Below are positions 44,042 to 53,969 of a DNA stretch of 64,000 nucleotides, in pieces. The stretch spans positions 62,001 to 126,000 of the forward strand of contig NZ_JAFBEX010000014.1 of NCBI RefSeq assembly GCF_016908975.1. Reading direction: 5' to 3'. The notes below the pieces were generated by a model. The model saw only the letters and a list, made by a program, of their open reading frames with translations, did no database searches and had not been told where the DNA came from. Every line of letters starts with the position of its first letter. Position 1 is the first letter of the stretch. The stretch comes from Neobacillus cucumis. GTDB lineage: Bacteria > Bacillota > Bacilli > Bacillales > Cytobacillaceae. The position numbers and the translations under genes are program-made.

Positions 44042-45373
44042 TCAGCTAGATTTTTTCAAGTTATTATCAACATTTGTCCTTAAGGCCTTACCTGACTGTT
44101 TGACTAGGAAAACAATAATACAAGAGCCGATAATCAAACTTACACCTAAGAAAACCATACTAGCATTAAATGAGCCTGTTACATCTTTAATATATCCAAC
44201 AATATACGGTCCAAAGAAACCACCAAGATTCCCGATACTGTTAATAAGTGCAATCGCCCCTGCTGCTGCTGCCTCAGTTAAGAAGGATGGCGGAATCGAC
44301 CAGAATGGAGAGTACGCACCAAATGCCCCACAAAGAGCGATGGTTAAGAAAACAAACGATAGAACAATACTAGTATTGGCGACAAAACTACTAATGACCA
44401 TGGCAATGGCACTAGTTGTTAAACATGCGGCAACATGCAAGCGCCGCTCGTTCTTTTTGTCGGAATGGTTGCCAACTAGAATCATAGTGACCATCGCACA
44501 AACGTACATTAATCCTAAAACCCAGCCCATTGTTTGAGTACTAAGGGATGTCGCCTCCGTTAAACCTTTTGAAATGGTTGGTAAAAACATAACAATCCCG
44601 TAATATCCAATCATCCAGCAAAAATATCCGATAGATAAGATTAAAACATCACGATCCTTTAAAGCCTGCAAGAAAGTGTAGTGTTTGACTTCCTGTTTTT
44701 CAAGTTTCTCTTTTGTGGTAATATCCATTAACCATTTTTTCTCGTCGGCATTTAACCATTTTACATCTTCAATTTTATCGTCCAGATAGAAATAGCAGAT
44801 AATACCTAAAATAATAGCTGGAATCGCTTCCATTATAAACAGCCATTGCCAACCTTCCAATCCCATCCAGTGAACTCCTAGTAAGAATGTGGAGAGTGGT
44901 GAACCTAATGCATTCGCCCCTGGTATAGCCACCATAAATCCGGCAATTGCCTTTGCATGATGTTTCGTTTGATAAAAACCACTTAAATAAAAGACCATAC
45001 ATGGATAAAAACTTGCCTCCGCAACCCCTAAAAGAAATCGAGCGGTATAAAATTGCAAGGGAGTTTTTACAAAAGCCATAAAAATGGCAATGATGGCCCA
45101 TGTAACCATGATTCTACTAATCCATTTTCTTGGTCCAATTTTGGTCATAATGGCACTGCCCGGGACCTCTAAAAGGAAATACCCAAGGAAAAAGATCCCT
45201 GCCCCAAATCCAAAAACCGCATTAGAAAAACCTAAATCTTGGTTCATTTGTAATGCTGCAAATCCAATATTTACCCGATCAAGTATCGATATGGTAAAAC
45301 ATAAAAATAAAAATGGAATTAATCGTAACGTCACCTTTTTAGTAGTTGAACGCTCTAATTGAAGTATATCCAA
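44042..45373 (-). CDS. MFS transporter, ACS family, copy 2
   Basis: A 443-residue paralogue of the carrier at 38753. The start is TTG 45373, placed by AGGAGGAATTATT, exactly as the ATG of copy 1; earlier in-frame ATG overlaps the ribosome binding site. Helix sequences LDRVNIGFAALQMNQDLGFS and FLPTISKGLTEA show strong likeness, with changes in helices 7 and 8 where the substrate path lies, so the two may take related but different acids. Confidence 0.9.
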   Translation of the reverse strand: MDILQLERSTTKKVTLRLIPFLFLCFTISILDRVNIGFAALQMNQDLGFSNAVFGFGAGIFFLGYFLLEVPGSAIMTKIGPRKWISRIMVTWAIIAIFMAFVKTPLQFYTARFLLGVAEASFYPCMVFYLSGFYQTKHHAKAIAGFMVAIPGANALGSPLSTFLLGVHWMGLEGWQWLFIMEAIPAIILGIICYFYLDDKIEDVKWLNADEKKWLMDITTKEKLEKQEVKHYTFLQALKDRDVLILSIGYFCWMIGYYGIVMFLPTISKGLTEATSLSTQTMGWVLGLMYVCAMVTMILVGNHSDKKNERRLHVAACLTTSAIAMVISSFVANTSIVLSFVFLTIALCGAFGAYSPFWSIPPSFLTEAAAAGAIALINSIGNLGGFFGPYIVGYIKDVTGSFNASMVFLGVSLIIGSCIIVFLVKQSGKALRTNVDNNLKKSS

Positions 45374-45465
45374 AATAATTCCTCCTATCATTCTCCTCTA
45401 TAATCGTTGCAAACCCTTACATTAAACTTTTAAAAAAAGATCAAAGCTACAAAAATATGTAACAT

Positions 45466-46491
45466 TTAAAATTTCAATAAAACCTTTACAACATTCTCTA
45501 GTTTTTGGTCAACTAGATTCATAGCATCCTTAATATCTTCAATTGGTATAACCTTTGATATAAGCAAAGTGGTATCAAATTGATTAGTTGCGATTGCTTC
45601 TGCTGCGATCTCAAAATCCTCTCTCACATACATGTTAGAACCAATTAATTCAATCTCTTTATTTTGAATGTAAGAGATATCGATTTCTGGTTTTTTGCCA
45701 AAAAGAGCTACTTCGGATACTTTTCCGCCTCTTTTGACGATCTTGAAAGAATCATTCAGGACGGATTGAATTCCAACGGCGATAAATACTGTGTCTACTC
45801 CGTCACCATCTGTTTCTTCCAATATCCTTTCAACTGCATCCTCATCATTTGTATTAATGGCAGTAGTAACACCCAGTCCTTTGGCAATTTCTAAATTATA
45901 ATCCAAAGCATCTGTTATGAAGATCTTGGTTGCACCTGCATTTTTTGCCGCAATCATTAACCCCAAACCTATAGGGCCTGCACCGAGAATAGCTACTTTA
46001 TCGTTGTGCCCTACTCCGGCCTTTCTAACCGCATGAACGCCCACTGCAAGGGGTTCGATTAGGGCTCCCTGTTCAAACGATACATTATTTGGTAACTTTA
46101 CAATGGTGTTTTCCGGAACAACAATAAATTCACCAAAAGAGCCAATCCATTCTTGTGTACCTAACACCCTTTTTTCTTTACAGATGTGATAATTTCCAGC
46201 TTTACAAGATTTGCATTCACCACATCCATAATGCGGCTCTACCGTAACACGATCCCCGACTGAGACATCCAAGACGTCTGAACCTGTTTCTACAACCACT
46301 CCTGCAAGTTCATGTCCTGATATGACTGGCGGGATTCGAAAAGGATGTGTACCGTGGTAAGCATGAATTTCTGATCCGCATATTCCAGTTACGACCACTT
46401 GAATTTTGACCTGATTAGCATGCATTATTTCCGGTTCGCGAACCTCATTCAAAACGATTGAAAATGGTTGATCAATAACCGCTGCTCTCAT
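45466..46491 (-). CDS. Zinc-dependent polyol/sugar-acid dehydrogenase (medium-chain)
   Basis: A 341-residue enzyme. GICGSEIHAYHG and GHELAGVVVETG hold catalytic zinc ligands, CGECKSCKAGNYHICK the structural zinc Cys, and VAILGAGPIGLGLMIAA the NAD motif. It resembles sorbitol, threonine and L-idonate 5-dehydrogenases. Located upstream of the second MFS carrier in one unit, it likely oxidises the imported substrate. AAAGGAGGAG precedes ATG. Confidence 0.9.
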   Translation of the reverse strand: MRAAVIDQPFSIVLNEVREPEIMHANQVKIQVVVTGICGSEIHAYHGTHPFRIPPVISGHELAGVVVETGSDVLDVSVGDRVTVEPHYGCGECKSCKAGNYHICKEKRVLGTQEWIGSFGEFIVVPENTIVKLPNNVSFEQGALIEPLAVGVHAVRKAGVGHNDKVAILGAGPIGLGLMIAAKNAGATKIFITDALDYNLEIAKGLGVTTAINTNDEDAVERILEETDGDGVDTVFIAVGIQSVLNDSFKIVKRGGKVSEVALFGKKPEIDISYIQNKEIELIGSNMYVREDFEIAAEAIATNQFDTTLLISKVIPIEDIKDAMNLVDQKLENVVKVLLKF

Positions 46492-46544
46492 TGTCTCCTC
46501 CTTTGTTTGAACGTATTTAATCCCTACTCACTTGTCCTCTTGTT

Positions 46545-46564
46545 CACTTGTCTACTAAGATGTT
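46545..46564 (-). promoter_or_regulatory. Shared catabolic operator, site 3
   Basis: CACTTGTCTACTAAGATGTT, preceded by a partial copy CACTTGTCCTCTTG at 46528. It is upstream of the dehydrogenase-MFS unit. Confidence 0.6.
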
Positions 46565-46644
46565 ATGTATTTAATATACGTTTATTGAATTTGCTTGTCA
46601 ATAAGAAAAAGTCAGTTGATGGACATTTTTTCTATCAATAAAAA

Positions 46645-46671
46645 AATTCCCCATTGTATTTACGGGGAATT
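46645..46671 (-). terminator. Terminator of GntR copy 2
   Basis: AATTCCCC / GGGGAATT hairpin with a seven-base U-run on the minus strand, 42 bp past the gene. Confidence 0.8.
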
Positions 46672-46712
46672 TAACGTATTGGACTATATACTGTTTTGAC
46701 AGGTTGGTTCAT

Positions 46713-47405
46713 TTAATCCTTGTTCCAATACCTATCATATAAATTCTGCATATGATTGGTCATAATTTTCACTGCTTCTTTTTCGTTGCGATCCTCTATT
46801 GCTTTAATTAGTAATTGATGTTCTTTGAAATTAACTTCTCGGTAGTCCGGTCGAGTAACGGTCCGATCTCGAATAAATTTCCACATTTCCTGTTGTTTCA
46901 TCGCATTAATAATATCAGCCATGATGTTGATAAATAAATCATTATGAGAGGCCTTGGCAATACCGGCATGTAATTTCTCGTCTGTTTCTGGTACGTATAC
47001 TCCAGAACTGGTTTCCTCTTCCATCTGTTTGATGGTTGAACGAAGCTCCTCTATGTCTTCATCAGTTGCTCTTTGGACTGCAAATTGGACAATAAGTGGC
47101 TCGATGTTCATTCTTGCCTCAACAATATCTTCAGGGGATATGGATTTAAAGAAGGATTGATCAGTAGCAAGCTGATTGCTTTTGACATAAACACCCTCGC
47201 CTTGGCGTGAGTAAATAATCCCATTTAATTCTAGGGCGCTTAGGGCCTGACGAATAGGAGCACGACTTACACCAAACATTTCGCATAGTTCTCTTTCAGC
47301 TGGCAGTTTATCGCCTATTTTAAATGAACCCGATTGGATTTCTGAAAGAATTTGATTATAGATTTGCATATATAATTTCTTGCTGGATACTGGATTAAAG
47401 TTCAT
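46713..47405 (-). CDS. GntR/FadR-family regulator, copy 2
   Basis: About 230 residues, paralogous to the regulator at 40428. The winged helix reads ELCEMFGVSRAPIRQALSAL; the FCD domain keeps ETDEKLHAGIAKASHNDLF. ATG 47405 lies 6 nt after AGAGGTG. It forms its own unit ended by a terminator. The almost identical recognition helices suggest that both regulators see the same operator boxes. Confidence 0.88.
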   Translation of the reverse strand: MNFNPVSSKKLYMQIYNQILSEIQSGSFKIGDKLPAERELCEMFGVSRAPIRQALSALELNGIIYSRQGEGVYVKSNQLATDQSFFKSISPEDIVEARMNIEPLIVQFAVQRATDEDIEELRSTIKQMEEETSSGVYVPETDEKLHAGIAKASHNDLFINIMADIINAMKQQEMWKFIRDRTVTRPDYREVNFKEHQLLIKAIEDRNEKEAVKIMTNHMQNLYDRYWNKD

Positions 47406-47568
47406 AATAATCACCTCTTTCTACACTATGTTCGTTGTATTCTAAGTAAGTAATTAGACATCTATAATTATAATGATATTTATGGAAAAGGGCAATACGC
47501 TTAGTATTTAAAGAATTCTGCCGGGTTGTTAACAATAGCTCTAGTACTTATAAGAATTATATAAAATT

Positions 47569-47595
47569 GGGCTGTTTTCTTTGCGAAAACAGCCC
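47569..47595. terminator. Terminator near M50B-like gene
   Basis: GGGCTGTTTTC / GAAAACAGCCC, the same stem and loop as at 37035. Followed by GACTTTTTTG on the plus strand; 37 bp past the stop of the M50B-like gene on the minus strand. Confidence 0.75.
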
Positions 47596-47631
47596 GACTT
47601 TTTTGTTGAAACCTTTTAATACCTTTGCCTC

Positions 47632-48384
47632 TTAAAATTTCCCACTAACCGTCGTCCAGATTTGATTTTTGACATCTAAAAGATGATTCGCCAAATTCAT
47701 ATCCAAACTAAATGGCAGACTAATAAAATTCAGTGCAAAAAAGTAACCAGCTAGGACAGTTTGTCCAAACAGAATGATGCCCAAAACAGCAGCCGGGATA
47801 TATTTTGTTTGAACCAATGCCGCTTTCCTCTTCGGATTGCTCCTCGACATAAATGATTGCCTGCAAACCTGAAATGCTCCAAGAAGTGATTGGACAAATA
47901 GCACCGATGCTAGGAAAATACTCATATGAACGAGAACCGTCTCAACGTTTACATTCACAGGCAATACATTGTTGTAGCGGAGATAAATTGGTGTGGCCAA
48001 TAGCGCAACAACGGAAATTCCCCATATGACTCCAAAGGCGTTGCGGATCCACAACAATATGGCAAGCACTGCAAGTCCTACATATAGATAAATAACGTAT
48101 TGATAGTTTCCTCTGGTAACGAGATAAAGTAAACCAATTCCGACCAAGGAAGCAACCGAATAGCCGGCATATGAAATCAACGCCTTTTTAAAAGGGGATG
48201 CTTGGCTCCCTGTCGTCTGACCTGAGCCATCCGGATAAAGATGAATTTTCCCTCCTTCCAAACAAGCACTAACTATGAGGTTAACAAGATTGTGGAAATG
48301 AGCAAAAAACACTCTCAAAAAAGGAAGTAACCCCCCAACCAACGCTACCCCCAAATAAATAAAAATCCACGTAGTCGTATTCAA
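47632..48384 (-). CDS. M50B-like membrane protein with degenerate protease motif
   Basis: A 250-residue protein with six or more helices. The segment FAHFHNLVNLIVSACLEGG followed by LYPDGSG aligns with M50B-like peptidases (HExGHxxxAxxxGG...PDGSG), but the zinc motif HExxH is HNLVN here. So the Glu and second His are lost, and protease activity is unlikely. It is the intact paralogue of the interrupted gene at 33290-35859, which reads HNLVH. It has its own direct-repeat promoter site 60 bp upstream. A partner role with the PspA-like proteins is inferred. Confidence 0.65.
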   Translation of the reverse strand: MNTTTWIFIYLGVALVGGLLPFLRVFFAHFHNLVNLIVSACLEGGKIHLYPDGSGQTTGSQASPFKKALISYAGYSVASLVGIGLLYLVTRGNYQYVIYLYVGLAVLAILLWIRNAFGVIWGISVVALLATPIYLRYNNVLPVNVNVETVLVHMSIFLASVLFVQSLLGAFQVCRQSFMSRSNPKRKAALVQTKYIPAAVLGIILFGQTVLAGYFFALNFISLPFSLDMNLANHLLDVKNQIWTTVSGKF

Positions 48385-48433
48385 ACAACATTCTCCTCCC
48401 TATGCATTCTATATAAAAAATAGTAATAGAGAA

Positions 48434-48455
48434 TAGTGAAATCTTGGTGAAAAAG
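48434..48455 (-). promoter_or_regulatory. Direct-repeat promoter site, M50B-like gene
   Basis: TAGTGAAATCT TGGTGAAAAAG on the plus strand next to AGTAATAGAGAA, matching the sites before both PspA cassettes in sequence, 11-bp period and distance to the start codon. Confidence 0.6.
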
Positions 48456-48472
48456 GGGGGGGCACGGGGGGT

Positions 48473-48558
48473 TCATGGGGACGGTTCTTGTGATTCCGAA
48501 TCACGAGAACCGTCCCTTTGCTTCCACCATTGAATCAAGAGAACCGTCCCCATGCTTC
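48473..48558. repeat. GGGGACGGTTCT repeat, locus 6
   Basis: A full inverted pair (CATGGGGACGGTTCTTGTG / CACGAGAACCGTCCC) followed by a half-copy AAGAGAACCGTCCCCATG. Preceded by a G-rich tract GGGGGGGGCACGGGGGG. Confidence 0.88.
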
Positions 48559-48585
48559 ATAATGTTCATCATTATGTCATATTTA

Positions 48586-48603
48586 TTGTGAAAAATATCA
48601 CAA
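48586..48603. promoter_or_regulatory. Rex operator before ldh copy 1
   Basis: TTGTGAAAAATATCACAA is a near-perfect Rex box (TTGTGAAATATTTCACAA). Rex is the NADH-sensing repressor of fermentation genes. The candidate -10 TATACT is at 48613. Confidence 0.85.
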
Positions 48604-48679
48604 TTGAGGTGCTATACTAACATCATCAACTTGTTAATGTTAAATATCATACGAAATCATCTTTTAAATTTTTATATAA

Positions 48680-49642
<963 letters not shown>

Positions 49643-49644
49643 AT

Positions 49645-49701
49645 GGAATCATGGGGACGGTTCTTGTGCTTCCAAATCATCGGGAATCACAAAGACGGTT
49701 C
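49645..49701. repeat. GGGGACGGTTCT repeat, locus 7 (direct copies)
   Basis: AATCATGGGGACGGTTCTTG and then AATCACAAAGACGGTTC 40 bp later, in direct orientation, right after ldh copy 1. Confidence 0.75.
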
Positions 49702-49952
49702 GAGACCTGTGGGAAATTTCCAACTATATTAATTATTAAAATCATATAAAAGGGAATAAAAAATGGGCACCTCAAGGTGTCCATTTTCGTTTCTAATAAA
49801 GAACACCCTTATAAAATAATAGGTACGACCAAATACCACAATCATAAAGAGGGAGTCTCTTGTGCTTCTACTAGAGCCAAAGAATCAAGTATACACTCTT
49901 TTTTATATAACAGAAAATTATAGTAATAGGGTTTAGTTTTTCACAGGTCTCG
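49701..49952. other. Segment bounded by 11-bp inverted repeats
   Basis: CGAGACCTGTG at 49701 and CACAGGTCTCG at 49942 enclose 230 bp that include the ldh terminator. Both outer flanks have GACGGT. No gene is inside. It may be a small insertion within the repeat locus or a chance pair. Confidence 0.4.
49761..49788 (+). terminator. Terminator after ldh copy 1
   Basis: AAATGGGCACCT / AGGTGTCCATTTT hairpin with a two-base loop and T-rich tail. Confidence 0.8.
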
Positions 49953-49997
49953 GACGGTCTTGTGCTTCCGAATCACTAGAACCGTCCCCATGCTTCC
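49952..49997. repeat. GGGGACGGTTCT repeat, locus 8
   Basis: GGACGGTCTTGTGCTTCCG / CTAGAACCGTCCCCATGC, an imperfect inverted pair upstream of ldh copy 2. Confidence 0.8.
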
Positions 49998-50072
49998 TCA
50001 TGTAACCGCATACCACCTTTACTTCAAAATGTAAAGGTTTCCATACAAATGTTCATCATTATGCCATATTCA

Positions 50073-50090
50073 TTGTGAAAAACTTCACAA
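50073..50090. promoter_or_regulatory. Rex operator before ldh copy 2
   Basis: TTGTGAAAAACTTCACAA. The surrounding ATGTTCATCATTATG and CATCAACTTGTTAAT blocks are shared with copy 1, so the promoter was duplicated with the gene. Confidence 0.85.
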
Positions 50091-50098
50091 TATAGTGA

Positions 50099-51106
<1,008 letters not shown>

Positions 51107-51170
51107 GGAAAATTTTAAGTGACCTTTTACAAGAAATAAATTCTCTAATGATATGAAAGAAGATGAGGAC

Positions 51171-52394
51171 ATGAAAACGATGAATCACACTAAAAAAGGT
51201 TATTTTATGATGGCAGTTTTATGGCTGGCTTATGTAACCTTTGCCATGAACTGGGTCGCAGGTTCTTCCTTGACACCGCAGATTACCGCAACGTTTTTCG
51301 GTGGTCCGGTGGATCCCCTTATTTCTCAATTAGTGAACTATTCGATTACGACAGCTCGTGTATTTGCAAATATTTTAGCAGCCGTCGTACTGATGAAATT
51401 AGGACCTAAAAAAGCGGCAGGAACGGCTATCGGTCTATTGATGATGGGGCTTGTCGCCATTTATCTGCCTAATTACTGGGCCTATACCCTTGCAAGAATG
51501 GTCATGGCTGTTGGGGGCTCGATGGTAATTGTTTACATGAATCCAGTTGTTGCTCACTATGTAAAAAATTCACAAGTAAAGTTGCGCATTAATGCTGCTA
51601 ATACAGTGGCCTATAATACTGGTGCCTTTATTGTCGCCGTTTTATTTACGGTTTTTGCTAAACAAATGGTCGCTAATTGGCGTTTAACGTTAACGTTTTT
51701 TGCCTCTTTAACACTATTGTTTTTTATCGCTTGGCTTTGGAAAGCGGAGACCTTTGAGACACGAGTTTCAGGTGAAAAAGCTGAAACTTATGGTTACAAA
51801 GATGCACTCAGGGACGGATTTCTCTGGCGTTATGGTCTAGCGTTTGCTTCCTTTTTAACTTTGTATGTCTTATCACTGGTAAGCTTTAAAGCGATTTTTG
51901 ACCAGTATACATTATTAAATGGATCTGTAACGAATCTATTAATTTCAGGCTTCGGTATTCTCGGTACATTTGCCGGAATTCGAATCGGGAATAAAGGGGT
52001 ACCGCGCAAGCCAGCCCTTCTGTTCTCCGGAATTGTCATGGTAGGGACATTTGCCTTTGCAATTGTGTTCGCTAATAAAGTTCCACTTTTATCTTACACG
52101 TTAATTGCCGTTTCCGGATTTGCAATGTATATCCAGTACCCAATCTTTTTGAATCTCCCTCATGAATTAAAAGGGATGACACCACAAAGATTGACAATCA
52201 TGTTCGGACTATTTTGGGCAATTGCCTACGCGGGACAAACCATTGCAACCATTATTTGGAGCTATATCCTAGGAACATCCGGATACACACCAGCGATGAT
52301 CTTCTTCATCGCCGTATCAAGCCTATACATCTTCCTAGTAGCAACCTTCCCAGAAACAAAACAAAAGGAAGCCGCTATAAGAAATGCCGCATAA
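51171..52394 (+). CDS. MFS transporter, possibly lactate or other monocarboxylate
   Basis: About 407 residues, twelve helices. WLAYVTFAMNWVAGSSLTPQ opens the first helix; the charged loop between helices 6 and 7 is KAETFETRVSGEKAETYGY. I cannot name the subfamily. Its place after two Rex-controlled ldh genes suggests export or uptake of lactate, but this is context only. GATGAGGAC precedes ATG 51171; an earlier ATG at 51153 has no site. Confidence 0.82.
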   Translation: MKTMNHTKKGYFMMAVLWLAYVTFAMNWVAGSSLTPQITATFFGGPVDPLISQLVNYSITTARVFANILAAVVLMKLGPKKAAGTAIGLLMMGLVAIYLPNYWAYTLARMVMAVGGSMVIVYMNPVVAHYVKNSQVKLRINAANTVAYNTGAFIVAVLFTVFAKQMVANWRLTLTFFASLTLLFFIAWLWKAETFETRVSGEKAETYGYKDALRDGFLWRYGLAFASFLTLYVLSLVSFKAIFDQYTLLNGSVTNLLISGFGILGTFAGIRIGNKGVPRKPALLFSGIVMVGTFAFAIVFANKVPLLSYTLIAVSGFAMYIQYPIFLNLPHELKGMTPQRLTIMFGLFWAIAYAGQTIATIIWSYILGTSGYTPAMIFFIAVSSLYIFLVATFPETKQKEAAIRNAA

Positions 52395-52400
52395 AAGGGC

Positions 52401-52547
52401 AATCATGGGGACGGTCCTTCCCGCTCCCAAATCAACAGGAATCACAGGGACGGTTCTTCCGCTTCCAAATCAACGGGAATCATAGGGACGGTTCTTCCGC
52501 TTCCAAATCAACGGGAATCATAGGGACGGTTCTTCCGCTCCCAATCT
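52401..52547. repeat. GGGGACGGTTCT repeat, locus 9, a 38-bp tandem array
   Basis: GGGACGGTTCTTCCGCTTCC followed by AAATCAACGGGAATCATA, repeated at 52408, 52447, 52485 and 52523. Here the element that is usually an inverted pair has expanded in direct orientation. Confidence 0.88.
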
Positions 52548-52558
52548 AGGTTAATAAT

Positions 52559-52598
52559 AGCAGAACCCCTTTACACAATAAGTGAAAGGGGTTCTGCT
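52559..52598. terminator. Bidirectional terminator after the MFS gene
   Basis: GCAGAACCCCTTT / AAAGGGGTTCTGC hairpin followed by TTTAGG. Confidence 0.75.
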
Positions 52599-52623
52599 TT
52601 AGGTATGATTGCCAAACTTTCGA

Positions 52624-52652
52624 GGAAGCAGGAGAACCGTCCCCCTGCTTCC
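52624..52652. repeat. GGGGACGGTTCT half-copy, locus 10
   Basis: GGAAGCAGGAGAACCGTCCC with CCTGCTTCC, just after the second PspA stop; it also gives a small hairpin with a T-run. Confidence 0.75.
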
Positions 52653-52656
52653 TTTT

Positions 52657-53334
52657 TTATAATGCTGCGACTTTTTCTTTTTCGTTCTTTAGTTTTTCTA
52701 GTTCTTTGTTGAGTTCTTCGTCGCTTACATAGTTGTCATAGGCCGCATCGAATTGGGCTAATGGAGCTGCAAACTGGTTGCCTGCTTGGACTTCTGCTTC
52801 CATTAATAGAATTTTCTCTTCGGCACGCGCTACGCCTCTTGCAATATCATCGGTATTGAAGGAAACGGTCACTTTTTGAATTTGTTTCATGGACTGAGCC
52901 ACATTGGCGCGAGACGCTAACAAGATTTTCTTTTGCTGCATTTGGTTGTAGGTTTCTTTGAGGTGATCCAGTTTTTCCAAGAGGATTTGGGTTTGTCCCT
53001 TAATTGACTCTAATTGATCCACATAAACTTTCAACTGGTTTTCTTTGTTAAGCTTTTCTTGTACCGCTAGTTTAGCCATGGCCTCGTCGCCTTGTTCAAG
53101 CGCTAGTTTGGCTTGACGCGTACGCTTGTCCACTAATGCTTTTGTCTCCGAAATAAGAGCCGCTTGTTTTTTCTCTACAAAAATTTGTCGAGCTAACGCT
53201 TGCTGACCTTTAACGATTTCTTGTTCCATTTCTCTTGAATACTCATTTAACATGGCAATCGGATCTTCGATACCATCTAGTAATCCGTTAATTTCCGCCA
53301 TTGTAATTGTTTTTAATCGTTTAAAAATACCCAT
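52657..53334 (-). CDS. PspA/IM30-family protein, copy 2
   Basis: A 225-residue coiled-coil protein, about 85 percent alike by eye to copy 1 at 35932. The first twenty residues MGIFKRLKTITMAEINGLLD are identical. The C-terminus has a longer Lys/Glu tail. It is coupled to the upstream membrane protein gene. Expected to bind and shield damaged membrane. Confidence 0.9.
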   Translation of the reverse strand: MGIFKRLKTITMAEINGLLDGIEDPIAMLNEYSREMEQEIVKGQQALARQIFVEKKQAALISETKALVDKRTRQAKLALEQGDEAMAKLAVQEKLNKENQLKVYVDQLESIKGQTQILLEKLDHLKETYNQMQQKKILLASRANVAQSMKQIQKVTVSFNTDDIARGVARAEEKILLMEAEVQAGNQFAAPLAQFDAAYDNYVSDEELNKELEKLKNEKEKVAAL

Positions 53335-53335
53335 T

Positions 53336-53734
53336 CTATTCATTCTCCTTTTTGGTTAAAATATTTTTTTCCCATTGATCTAGGATGTTTGCATTTTGAT
53401 TTGTTACTGGAATATGTGAACCTGTAAGTGATGTGTCAATAAATTGTTGCATAGAAGAAGTTTTGGACTTCTTATTTAGCCATCTTACTAATAGAACTAG
53501 AACAGCTAGTCCAATAATAAGAAAAAGCCAAGGGAATCCACCTTCCTGGTGAGGGCCATTCATCATTTGGTGGCCGCCGCCAAATCCGCCGCGGGGTCCC
53601 ATTCCACCATGCTCTCCAGGTCCTCTAGCATAAGCGCTGCTCCCACCTAGTAGAAAGTGGAGAACGTTAAAAACTAGTACCGAAGATGCAATGATGACTC
53701 CCCAGAAAATACCCTTTTTTGCTTTTGAATTCAT
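53336..53734 (-). CDS. Gly/His-rich membrane protein, copy 2
   Basis: A 132-residue protein. Compared with copy 1 it has an added N-terminal helix or signal (KKGIFWGVIIASSVLVFNVL), then the Gly/Met/His part (GEHGGMGPRGGFGGGHQMMN), a second helix FPWLFLIIGLAVLVLLVRWL and the same tail with HIPVTNQNANILDQWEKNIL. AAAGGAGG precedes ATG 53734. The tail likely faces PspA in the cytoplasm. Confidence 0.8.
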   Translation of the reverse strand: MNSKAKKGIFWGVIIASSVLVFNVLHFLLGGSSAYARGPGEHGGMGPRGGFGGGHQMMNGPHQEGGFPWLFLIIGLAVLVLLVRWLNKKSKTSSMQQFIDTSLTGSHIPVTNQNANILDQWEKNILTKKENE

Positions 53735-53761
53735 CTTTATCCTCCTTTCGCTATCTGATGT

Positions 53762-53801
53762 AATGAATATTAATAGAGAATGGTGAAAAGTTGGTGAAAA
53801 G
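53762..53801 (-). promoter_or_regulatory. Direct-repeat promoter site, PspA cassette 2
   Basis: TGGTGAAAAGT TGGTGAAAAGG (53781-53802) on the plus strand, next to AATGAATATTAATAGAGAA. Same 11-bp spacing and distance from the start codon as in cassette 1. Confidence 0.65.
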
Positions 53802-53919
53802 GAGAAAATAGATTTAAAAAAAGAAAAGTTTATTTTTAAATGCATAAAAAAAGCCCAGTCCAACTAGAACTGAGCAAAGGAAGCAAATAATTTCATTCAT
53901 CGGGGTTTTTTCTACCATA

Positions 53920-53952
53920 AAAAATGACTATCAAAAATTGATAGTCATTTTT
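53920..53952. terminator. Terminator after the TSUP gene
   Basis: AAAATGACTATC / GATAGTCATTTTT with an AAAAATT loop, 17 bp past the TSUP stop on the minus strand. Confidence 0.8.
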
Positions 53953-53969
53953 AGAAGCCTATACGTTTT

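Noticed and set aside
49701-49952. Complete insertion element between the ldh genes
   Set aside because: The 11-bp inverted ends are suggestive, but the segment contains the ldh terminator and the flanking GACGGT belongs to a repeat that is abundant here; not claimed as mobile.
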